Notes under the pieces: model-generated | Databases searched by the model: none | What the model saw: the letters and a program-made list of their open reading frames with translations, nothing else | What the model was told of the DNA's origin: nothing | Translations under genes and position numbers: made by a program | Shown here: piece after piece, positions 7,401-12,222 of the stretch | Numbering within the stretch: the first letter of the stretch is position 1 | Layout of the letters: each line of letters begins with the position of its first letter | Origin: CAZTJA01 sp964613745 | GTDB taxonomy: Bacteria; Desulfobacterota; Desulfomonilia; Desulfomonilales; Desulfomonilaceae | Assembly (NCBI GenBank): GCA_964613745.1 | Contig: CAZTJA010000095.1 | Coordinates: 1 to 12,222 of the forward strand | Length of the DNA: 12,222 nucleotides | Direction: 5' to 3'

Positions 7401-8472
7401 CTTCCAGATCAATTACATCAACTTCCTGATCCGAAGCTTCAATGCTTGCGGTATCTTTGATCAAAGATTCGTCGTCCAACATAAGATCTTTGGAAGTTAA
7501 AACTTTGGAAGGTTCTTGTACGTCTAAAATTGAATTGATTTCGGTATCGTTCTCGATTTCCCCAATATCCGTTTCATGAAGACCGTTTACAGGGGTGTCG
7601 CTGTCGAGATCCAGTGCGAGATCTTCCACATCCATTTCGACGGTAATTGAATCTTTTCCGGCGGGGGCAGGTTCAGAAAACTCTTTTATGCTTGAAGAGA
7701 AATCAGGAAGCTCTTCATCAGTATCCAGCTCGAGATCGATTAAATCGCCGCTGTCAGATGCAGGAGCATCTCCGAATTCGGTCGGAACATCCGCTATTAA
7801 TTCAATTGTAGGTTCAAATGCTCCACCGTCGTCACCATCATCATCTAACCCCATGTCCTCCAAATTGAGCCTAACAGTATCCTCATATGTCTCTTCCATC
7901 CCCATTTCCCCGGAATGGTCCAGTTCGGCAACCAGCGTACCCGTATCAATTTCAACCGTGTCTCCAACATCAGTAGACGGTTCTTCCGTGTCTAAAGCGA
8001 CATTCGACATTGCGAGAAGTTCTTCCGTCATGTCACCGGAATCATCATCCGCAAAATCGATCATGATCTCATCATCTTCATCGCCGGCATTTGGACCCGA
8101 AATGCCTAAAAGCGATTCGACGGTATTTCGCAAATCCGCACCGTTAATGGGCTTGCTCAGATAACCGTCCGCTCCGGCGCTTTGCGCCTCTGAGTAATTT
8201 ATCGACGGGTCATCCGCCATGACGATTACAGGAATATCTTTGTAATCTCGAGAGTTCTTTATGCCCTTTACTACTTTTTGTACAGCCGGCCATCCCTGTG
8301 AATCAGCAAGCATTGTATTAAGGAGAATGAGGTCAGGCTTTTCTTGTTTTATTGCCTGCTTTAACTCATTTGCACTCGAAACATCGATAAGTTTATTATC
8401 TTCAGATAAGAAACGCTTGACCGTTTCCCTGCTTCGGGGGTCTTGATCGGCCACCACGATGCGGTAGGACAT
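4435..8472 (-). CDS. Giant pseudo-receiver, acidic-linker and 17-residue-repeat protein, unknown function
   Basis: 1345 residues, not recognised as a named family. Residues 3-122 are a CheY-like receiver fold: acidic pair D9 and D11 and Lys in YLSKP (K107) are kept, but the phosphoacceptor position is Asn (N52 in LILLNTML) and the Thr/Ser position is Ala (A86). Residues about 131-545 are Asp/Glu-rich low complexity, probably disordered. Residues 547-571 are an Ala/Gly-rich hydrophobic stretch. Residues 572-621 are a Pro/Ser linker. Residues 637-1214 hold about 30 proline-started helical repeats, most exactly 17 residues. Residues 1264-1329 hold three 22-residue units starting PER. There is no signal peptide and no output domain, kinase or DNA-binding motif. 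GAGG lies 5 bases before the ATG. A cytoplasmic scaffold is the best inference; Myxococcus AglZ and FrzS also join a pseudo-receiver to a long helical region, but that is analogy only. Confidence 0.88.
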   Translation of the reverse strand: MSYRIVVADQDPRSRETVKRFLSEDNKLIDVSSANELKQAIKQEKPDLILLNTMLADSQGWPAVQKVVKGIKNSRDYKDIPVIVMADDPSINYSEAQSAGADGYLSKPINGADLRNTVESLLGISGPNAGDEDDEIMIDFADDDSGDMTEELLAMSNVALDTEEPSTDVGDTVEIDTGTLVAELDHSGEMGMEETYEDTVRLNLEDMGLDDDGDDGGAFEPTIELIADVPTEFGDAPASDSGDLIDLELDTDEELPDFSSSIKEFSEPAPAGKDSITVEMDVEDLALDLDSDTPVNGLHETDIGEIENDTEINSILDVQEPSKVLTSKDLMLDDESLIKDTASIEASDQEVDVIDLEESTEIRDMEFEELDSIGVDEPILELDSDETIPLESLDMEGLEGVGLSDLDLAEEGAGIEFETAVESLPDESEEELILEETGQEEITTQEFLGEELPTEEFPTERFPVETTKDLGLNQEISLELDEGGLELGADDVVFDQASLDSVLGEADLAELIEDGPSLEVTEDIAFDEIPIDQGVQDAEPVKESSVIGDAMAAAAVVGGAAIGAQVLSNVLSSGTRPDQAPSMSVTPEPITSQAFASESSPPKLDSAIPEGEKQPQIIMNPEEIKSVVAATIKELLPNKDDIVQSIVQSLSEKLPTTEEISTRIDERIKEMLPSPDALKLQVHENIVQMMPPAEAITSEVNKKFDQFIASMPDPHGLGRDFKIKLDMYPTSDEINSRFDAFWDNLPDPKSIQDRFESKLSSYPDPEPLKTKLDEFLSSLPNSEFLYERIDGALANVPGPETILERIEKTLSGYPSGDEVRSRLDSALDLKAVNTRFDEFSTVLERIQGSKQLLDKALEVFPGADQIEQIVSTKLDSCINPDIVQNAVEKSLSDPSQKQLMRDRIEGALNDLSQLHTIIAESINALKALPSADQVAENISAKLPDKNAILERVENKLESFPSPEEFRSRFDTMFGNIDPASEFHNRINSVMETMPSGDEFRSRIDERLRQFPDEGEIKSRLDSAFSQFPTHEQISHRINESLNRLPDRDEIMSRIQVALEGLPSAELIHLKLDQALSPLPSREEMIARIDSMFTNLPSAEHINRRFDEALEALPNKQFFKDQVDTVLSSAISAEMFAEKVDIAMRGMPSPEYVRLRLDNAFAAFPTGDMINEKLNIALQSIPKGEEVTSRLDKAFNFPSPEVITQRIEQMLMTLMPDNAQFQNLVRETIQNKINSIISESDISASMERIVPSKDLMLDTILKALPERERLQQILAVGVTDAIRQSLPERTWLESLSRGLFDDRAKELMPEREAVIEILKAEIRSKLLEMIEQAIRTQLEKITMDAS
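4486..4683 (-). repeat. Three C-terminal 22-residue repeats starting Pro-Glu-Arg
   Basis: Residues 1264-1285, 1286-1307 and 1308-1329 begin PERERL, PERTWL and PEREAV at exactly 22-residue spacing, each predicted to be one amphipathic helix. They are longer than the preceding 17-residue units and share the starting proline, suggesting a related but distinct C-terminal module. The tail (1330-1345) is helical and ends TMDAS. Confidence 0.75.
4831..6564 (-). repeat. Array of about 30 proline-started 17-residue repeats
   Basis: Residues 637-1214. Two blocks keep strict 17-residue phase: 712-813 (six units) and 943-1180 (fourteen units; one 18/16 pair compensates and in one unit Ile1130 replaces Pro). 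The consensus is P-[STDN]-x-[ED]-x-[IFV]-x-x-[RK]-[ILF]-[DEN]-x-A-[LF]-x-x-[LFYM]. Hydrophobic positions 6, 10, 14 and 17 lie on one face of a helix, and Pro plus Ser/Thr/Asp looks like a helix N-cap. Units at 637-711 are 17-21 residues and those at 814-942 are degenerate. The units have diverged in DNA sequence, so the array is old. Confidence 0.9.
6838..8082 (-). other. Acidic low-complexity region of the giant protein
   Basis: Residues 131-545 are dominated by Asp and Glu with scattered Leu/Ile, in recurring short patterns such as LDLELD, ILELDSDE and VEMDVEDLALDLD. A small tandem pentapeptide occurs at 451-465 (LPTEE, FPTER, FPVET in phase). No cysteine and very few basic residues are present. 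This is most likely an extended, negatively charged, disordered tether. Confidence 0.8.
8107..8472 (-). other. Pseudo-receiver domain of the giant protein
   Basis: Residues 1-122 follow the receiver pattern: strand 1 with YRIVVADQD, strand 3 with PDLILLN, strand 4 with IPVIVMAD and the GADGYLSKPI signature before the last helix. The Asn at residue 52 is encoded by AAT (minus strand, 8319-8317) where phosphorylated receivers have Asp; residue 86 is Ala instead of Thr or Ser. Normal phosphotransfer is therefore unlikely, while the fold and its protein-binding face seem intact. Confidence 0.85.
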
Positions 8473-8500
8473 GGCTGCCTCGCATAGTTTTTTTTAAGTA

Positions 8501-8528
8501 TTTACAATAAATTCCACATAAATGTCAA
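8501..8528 (-). promoter_or_regulatory. Sigma-70 type promoter for the giant repeat protein
   Basis: On the minus strand a perfect TTGACA (8523-8528) is followed after 16 bases by TGTAAA (8501-8506, four of six). Transcription would begin near 8494, next to a run of eight A on that strand (8488-8495), about 22 bases before the start codon. Confidence 0.55.
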
Positions 8529-8792
8529 GTGAATTCAAGTTACAGGCTTCTTGTTACAATTGATACTTTATAATTTCAGAAACCATTTGTTCAACAATTT
8601 GTCTGATCCTTACATACTGTTTACATTACCCGTCCATATTTCCTTAAATTGGGAACTAACAACAGCTTTAATGCATTATCGGATATCCTATGAGATGACA
8701 TCTGGTGACAAGGGGATGTTTATATGTATCAAACATTTAATTCTACTAGCTAAGGTTAAAAAGGAATAAAGCACTGTAATATGCCTAATGAC

Positions 8793-8821
8793 TTGACTAA
8801 TCGACTATTTTTTACTAATAG
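8793..8821 (+). promoter_or_regulatory. Possible promoter of the tol operon
   Basis: TTGACT (8793-8798, five of six) lies 17 bases before TAATAG (8816-8821, only three of six). Transcription would start near 8828, giving a leader of about 23 bases that ends in the Shine-Dalgarno sequence AAGGAG before the ATG at 8851. The -10 is weak. Confidence 0.35.
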
Positions 8822-8850
8822 GAACCGCACTGATCGAAAGGAGTTATTTC

Positions 8851-9597
8851 ATGACCGAGGCATTTGCCGCGGCTCTTCCGCAAACCGTAAACGAACAGAG
8901 CATCTGGGCGATTATTATGGGAGCAGGTTGGGTAGTGAAAGCCGTCATGCTTTTGCTGCTCCTGTTTTCAGTTATATGCTGGGGAATCATCCTCACCAAA
9001 GCGGTAGTGCTATCCAGAGCGAAAAAAGATACTCAACTTTTTTTTGACGCCTTCCGGGAATCTCGCAAATTTTCGATACTATACACCGAAGCAAAGCAAT
9101 TCACCCATAGCCCGTTGGCGCAAGTTTTTAAAGCAGGCTATGCCGAACTCAACAGGATTTCCCGCATCCAACAGTCCATAGCACAAACTTCTTCGGATCC
9201 AGGCCAAGAACCCGAATACGAGCGAACGGCAATGGACAATGTGACTCGATCCTTGCAGCAGGCCGTGACGGCCGAGAGGACAAGACTCGAACGAGGAGTG
9301 ACTTTTCTGGCAACAACAGGTTCTTCCGCTCCATTCATTGGTCTTTTTGGTACGGTTTGGGGAATAATGGAATCATTTAGAAGGATAGGCGTGATGAAAA
9401 GCGCCTCTCTAGCTGTTGTGGCACCGGGAATCGCTGAGGCTTTGATTGCAACCGCGGCCGGTCTCGCCGCCGCAATACCTGCAGTAATTTTCTACAACTA
9501 TTTTTTAAGCAGAATCAACAATATTTCCAATGAAATGGACAGCTTTTCGGCAGAGCTGATTAATATAATTGAACGTATATATTGGAAACGGAAATAA
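8851..9597 (+). CDS. tolQ: TolQ, MotA/TolQ/ExbB-type proton channel
   Basis: 248 residues, near the usual TolQ length. Three membrane segments lie at about 27-48, 150-175 and 188-218, separated by a cytoplasmic loop of about 100 residues. The second segment region reads GSSAPFIGLFGTVWGIMESF (157-176) and the third APGIAEALIATAAGLAAAIPAVIFYN (191-216), the family's most conserved stretches. With TolR it forms the inner-membrane motor that uses the proton gradient to drive TolA during outer-membrane constriction. AAGGAG is well placed before the ATG. An ExbB role is the alternative, but the tolB gene three genes downstream favours TolQ. tolR follows after 9 bases. Confidence 0.93.
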   Translation: MTEAFAAALPQTVNEQSIWAIIMGAGWVVKAVMLLLLLFSVICWGIILTKAVVLSRAKKDTQLFFDAFRESRKFSILYTEAKQFTHSPLAQVFKAGYAELNRISRIQQSIAQTSSDPGQEPEYERTAMDNVTRSLQQAVTAERTRLERGVTFLATTGSSAPFIGLFGTVWGIMESFRRIGVMKSASLAVVAPGIAEALIATAAGLAAAIPAVIFYNYFLSRINNISNEMDSFSAELINIIERIYWKRK

Positions 9598-9606
9598 GGT
9601 AGAGTC

Positions 9607-10041
9607 ATGGGATTCAGCACCGGTCCTAATCAGCGAACCGCAATGTCTGAAATCAACGTGACTCCTCTTGTGGACGTCATGCTGGTTCTACTCATCATTT
9701 TTATGGTAACCGCTCCCATGATGCAGGAAGGCGTTACCGTCGATCTGCCCGAAGCCAAAGGGGCACCTATTCAGAAGGAACAGAAAAAAGAGGAGATCAT
9801 TATAGCGATTTCCGACAAAGGCAAAATTTTCGTAAATGAAACGGAAATTGCTGAAGACGAGCTTGTTCAGCGCATTGTTGATACCACAACCAAAAGTCCG
9901 GACAAAGAAGTTTACCTCAGGGCCGATAAATCCGTACCCTACGGGATAGTGGTGAGAGTTATGGGTGCATTGAAAGCTGCCGGGGTCGCTAATTTAGGCA
10001 TGATAACCACACCGGCGGAGAATGCCGGCCAAACAAAATGA
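9607..10041 (+). CDS. tolR: TolR, ExbD/TolR-type motor subunit
   Basis: 144 residues. A single membrane helix at about 19-38 carries the essential aspartate (D23 in VTPLVDVMLVLLIIFMV), preceded by the conserved MSEINVTPLVD stretch. The periplasmic domain follows (about 42-140), with VYLRADKSVPYGIVVRVMGALKAAGV, the usual ExbD/TolR C-terminal pattern. The aspartate is thought to carry the proton through the TolQ pore. The ATG at 9607 is used with a modest AAGG/GAG upstream; the ATG at 9643 (M13) would cut off the conserved cytoplasmic tail. The stop overlaps the next start by ATGA, so the motor subunit and the TolA/TonB-like protein are coupled. Confidence 0.93.
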   Translation: MGFSTGPNQRTAMSEINVTPLVDVMLVLLIIFMVTAPMMQEGVTVDLPEAKGAPIQKEQKKEEIIIAISDKGKIFVNETEIAEDELVQRIVDTTTKSPDKEVYLRADKSVPYGIVVRVMGALKAAGVANLGMITTPAENAGQTK

Positions 10042-10913
10042 CGGCTCAACAAAAAAAGTTCTACGGCACTTCACCTGCCATGTTCTTCGCATCCGTGTTC
10101 CTGCACACGCTGTTCTTCATCGCGATCTTCTCTCTCTCCTTGAATTCGTTTCATCGAACAACTCCCGATGACCCAATAGTGAATAGAGTAAAGCTCGTTG
10201 AAGCTCCTTCGGAGCCGTCTTCGATCGGAAAAATCGATCCTGATCACCTTGCGACCGAGGCGCCAAAAGAGGTTGCTTCAGAAATTCGAGAAATTCCACC
10301 AGAACCGGACTCCGATCCCAAAAGGGAGGTTGTTGAAACAAGTAGAAGCAATGTCAGCTTTTCAGACAATCTAAAATTGGTGAAGCGCAAAAGACCTTTG
10401 GAAAAAGTAGAAATCGCAAAGCCTATAGAAAAAGATACTACTAAGGAAACCAAAAAAGCGGAATCAGCGGAGAAGCGTCAGGACAGCCAGGCTCTCCTCG
10501 AAGCCAAGTTAGCGGCCATCAAAAAGGAGCTTGAGTCCAGGAAGAAAAATGCTGCCAAACCACAATTGGCAAGTTCCTCCTCGGAAAACTCCGGCAACTC
10601 GGAAGCCGGCAACATGGATCCCGAATTGTTGCGATGGCTTGAAAATGTAAAGACGCGGATAAATGCCAATTGGTCCGTATTTGGTGAGCATCAAATCGAC
10701 AAAAGTACCCTGATCTCAATTCAGGTGGCGCACGATGGTCGTCTGCAAAACGCATCCATTGAAAGAGGCTCAGGCGACGATATTTTTGACAAATCCGCAA
10801 TGCGTGCGGTAATGCAAGCGGCTCCCTTTCCGCCTATTCCGGCCGGTTTCGGTGATCGTATAAAAAGGGCAGGTGGGTTGGCGCTTAGATTTACTCCGCG
10901 CGGCATGCAATAA
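10038..10913 (+). CDS. TolA/TonB-type periplasm-spanning energy transducer
   Basis: 291 residues. The N-terminal membrane helix (about 14-36) carries the SxxxH motif (S19, H23) used by TonB and TolA to contact the motor. Residues 42-130 are Pro/Glu/Lys-rich, and 130-175 a charged helical stretch (KKAESAEKRQ...AKLAAIKKELESRKK). After a Ser/Asn linker a TonB-type C-terminal domain spans about 195-288 (WLENVKTRINANW; ISIQVAHDGRLQNASIERGSGDDIFDKSAMRAV; FPPIP). In this position it should link TolQR to TolB and Pal. It is shorter than E. coli TolA (about 420 residues), and its end reads like TonB, so TonB-family protein is the safer name. It overlaps tolR by ATGA. Confidence 0.9.
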   Translation: MTAQQKKFYGTSPAMFFASVFLHTLFFIAIFSLSLNSFHRTTPDDPIVNRVKLVEAPSEPSSIGKIDPDHLATEAPKEVASEIREIPPEPDSDPKREVVETSRSNVSFSDNLKLVKRKRPLEKVEIAKPIEKDTTKETKKAESAEKRQDSQALLEAKLAAIKKELESRKKNAAKPQLASSSSENSGNSEAGNMDPELLRWLENVKTRINANWSVFGEHQIDKSTLISIQVAHDGRLQNASIERGSGDDIFDKSAMRAVMQAAPFPPIPAGFGDRIKRAGGLALRFTPRGMQ

Positions 10914-10928
10914 CACGGTTCTGTTCCA

Positions 10929-12218
10929 ATGATCGTAAGAAAAGAAATGCACAAATTCTCGTTTATATTCCTAATCTTATTGGTGGTTTTGATTGGCTTG
11001 GCGGACCGAGCTACCTGCCAGGACAAATTCGTGATTGATCTCGACAAACCTGCTACCGCTAAGCTTCCTATTGCCATTCCTGATTTCCAGATTGTTTCCC
11101 CCGTTTCCTTTGATTCCAAAGAACTCTCGAGTGTCCTGAAGAATGATCTAAGTCTCAGCAATCTATTCGATGTTGTTCAAACGAATATTCCTGCATCACA
11201 GGGCAGCCCTGATTTTCAACAATGGTCGCAATCCGGTGCTCAGATGTTGGTCACGGGACACATCGAAATCAACGGGGACGAACTCACGTTTGATGGTCGC
11301 CTCTTTGACGTGGCACTCAAGCGGATGGAATTAGGAAAAAAATACACCGGCAAAATCAGCGATGGCCGGAGAATCATGCACAAATTCGCTGATCGCATAC
11401 TCGAAAAAGTTACCGGAGTGCCCGGTTGTTTTTCGTCTAAAATTGTGTTTTCGGGGGAAGCCGGCGATCGAGAACTCTACATAATGGATTTTGACGGCCA
11501 GGACCTGAAGAAGCTTACCAGGAACGGCTCGATTAACTTGTCCCCGGACTGGTCTCCGGATTCACGAAGCATCCTCTTCACATCATATGTAAACAGTAAT
11601 CCGGATTTGTGGCGATTGGATCTGAATACGCTAACGCAATTTCCCGTTTCTTCCCGTCCCGGACTGAATGCATCGGGAAGATATTCCCCGGACGGTAACC
11701 ACATCGCCTTGGCCTTAAACTTTAATGGAATACCTAAGCTTTTCATTATAAATAATCGTGGTGACGTAGAAAAACGGTTGACTGACGGTAGAGGAAATGA
11801 TATCTCTCCCTCGTGGTCGCCGGATGGGTCTACCATCGCTTATGTTTCAGACCAAGCCGGCTCACCGAACATCTACCTTGTGTCGGTTGCGACCGGGCAG
11901 ACTAGACGCTTAACCGTAAACACCAACTACAACACTGATCCGGATTGGTCCCCCAAAGGCGATCTTATTGCCTTTACAGCTCGGGTTGACGGACGATTTC
12001 AAGTCTGCACCATCAAACCCGACGGTAGCGATATGAAGGTCCTGACCTCTATGGGTACAAATCAAGATCCTGCATGGTCCCCCGACGGAAGATTAATCGC
12101 CTTCACCTCGAATCGAGACGGCAGAAAAGCTATTTACGTGATGGACTCGAACGGTCGAACTCAATGGCCGATTGCCCGGATGGCGGGAAAATCCCCTGCC
12201 TGGTCGCGCAGCTTTTAG
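10929..12218 (+). CDS. tolB: TolB, periplasmic beta-propeller protein of the Tol-Pal system
   Basis: 429 residues, the normal TolB length. The signal peptide covers about residues 1-30 (hydrophobic 10-24, cut near RATCQ). There is a Cys at 30, but the preceding residues do not form a lipobox. The N-terminal TolB domain runs about 33-165, followed by a six-bladed propeller built from PD40-type repeats: SPDWSPDSRSILFTS, SGRYSPDGNHIALAL, SPSWSPDGSTIAYVS, DPDWSPKGDLIAFTA and DPAWSPDGRLIAFTS, closed by SPAWSRSF. TolB interacts with Pal and TolA. The ATG at 10929 and the ATG at 10947 (M7) are both possible starts; neither has a strong Shine-Dalgarno sequence. The gene is 15 bases after the TolA/TonB-like gene. 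An ATG at the last three bases of the window could begin the next gene, often pal. Confidence 0.96.
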   Translation: MIVRKEMHKFSFIFLILLVVLIGLADRATCQDKFVIDLDKPATAKLPIAIPDFQIVSPVSFDSKELSSVLKNDLSLSNLFDVVQTNIPASQGSPDFQQWSQSGAQMLVTGHIEINGDELTFDGRLFDVALKRMELGKKYTGKISDGRRIMHKFADRILEKVTGVPGCFSSKIVFSGEAGDRELYIMDFDGQDLKKLTRNGSINLSPDWSPDSRSILFTSYVNSNPDLWRLDLNTLTQFPVSSRPGLNASGRYSPDGNHIALALNFNGIPKLFIINNRGDVEKRLTDGRGNDISPSWSPDGSTIAYVSDQAGSPNIYLVSVATGQTRRLTVNTNYNTDPDWSPKGDLIAFTARVDGRFQVCTIKPDGSDMKVLTSMGTNQDPAWSPDGRLIAFTSNRDGRKAIYVMDSNGRTQWPIARMAGKSPAWSRSF

Positions 12219-12222
12219 CATG

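Larger units (their letters stand above)
8473..8850. other. AT-rich divergent intergenic region
   Basis: 378 bases between the minus-strand repeat gene and tolQ hold no convincing gene. The open frame at 8551-8769 begins with TTG, lacks a Shine-Dalgarno sequence and gives an unremarkable peptide. Promoters for both neighbours fit at the two ends. Five TTACA motifs (8502, 8540, 8554, 8610, 8621) cluster in the left half without regular spacing. The middle, about 8640-8780, shows nothing I can name. The length leaves room for regulator sites or a small RNA. Confidence 0.6.

Noticed and set aside
7595..8164. Long serine-rich plus-strand open frame opposite the acidic region
   Set aside because: It is the mirror of Asp/Glu codons (GAT, GAA, GAG read as ATC, TTC, CTC or shifted TC-rich codons). 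It has no Shine-Dalgarno sequence, and the minus-strand protein has clear domains.
8502..8625. Five TTACA motifs as a possible regulator site array
   Set aside because: Spacings (38, 14, 56 and 11 bases) are irregular, and such pentamers are expected in AT-rich DNA.
8551..8769. 72-residue open frame in the intergenic region before tolQ
   Set aside because: TTG start without a Shine-Dalgarno sequence, a composition that just reflects AT-rich DNA, and no recognisable feature.
10721..11161. 146-residue minus-strand open frame across the TolA/TonB-like and tolB junction
   Set aside because: It is antisense to the TonB-type C-terminal domain and the TolB signal region; no motif or ribosome binding site supports it.
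12220..12222. ATG at the window end as the start of pal
   Set aside because: It sits one base after the tolB stop with no visible Shine-Dalgarno sequence, and nothing beyond it can be read, so no gene can be supported.

Overview
The window looks like chromosomal DNA of a Gram-negative bacterium of moderate GC content. It carries a Tol system (tolQ, tolR, a TolA/TonB-type gene, tolB), an Era GTPase, a serine tRNA and a MacA-like periplasmic adaptor. A delta-proteobacterial (Desulfobacterota-like) host is my best guess from gene content and from the short TolA/TonB-type protein. That is inference; no taxonomic marker here was compared with a database.

Left part (1-3415): a tandem-CBS regulator and an HPP-family membrane protein overlap by the four bases ATGA and form a small operon. 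It is followed by a MacA/HlyD-type membrane fusion protein with a TTG start and no ABC or RND partner next to it. era lies convergent to this gene with an 18-base gap. era is divergent from tRNA-Ser(GGA), which has a good promoter in the short gap between them.

Middle part (3416-8472): a small secreted protein rich in aromatic residues, on the minus strand with its own promoter and terminator, is divergent from an 87-residue cysteine-containing protein of unknown function. The latter has a near-consensus promoter and a possible 7-codon leader frame. A bidirectional terminator separates it from the most unusual gene of the window, a 1345-residue minus-strand protein. That protein has an N-terminal receiver domain lacking the phosphoacceptor aspartate, then about 415 acidic low-complexity residues and an Ala/Gly-rich hydrophobic segment. 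After that come about 30 proline-started helical repeats, most of them exactly 17 residues long, and finally three longer 22-residue repeats starting Pro-Glu-Arg. I do not recognise it as a named family.

Right part (8473-12222): an AT-rich divergent intergenic region of 378 bases leads into tolQ-tolR-tolA/tonB-like-tolB, tightly packed on the plus strand. TolQ and TolR form the proton-driven inner-membrane motor, the TolA/TonB-like protein spans the periplasm, and TolB is the periplasmic beta-propeller partner. pal is not in the window but may begin at or just after its last bases.

The repeat protein is divergently placed next to the Tol operon. A role in envelope or polar organisation is a reasonable hypothesis but is not shown by the sequence.
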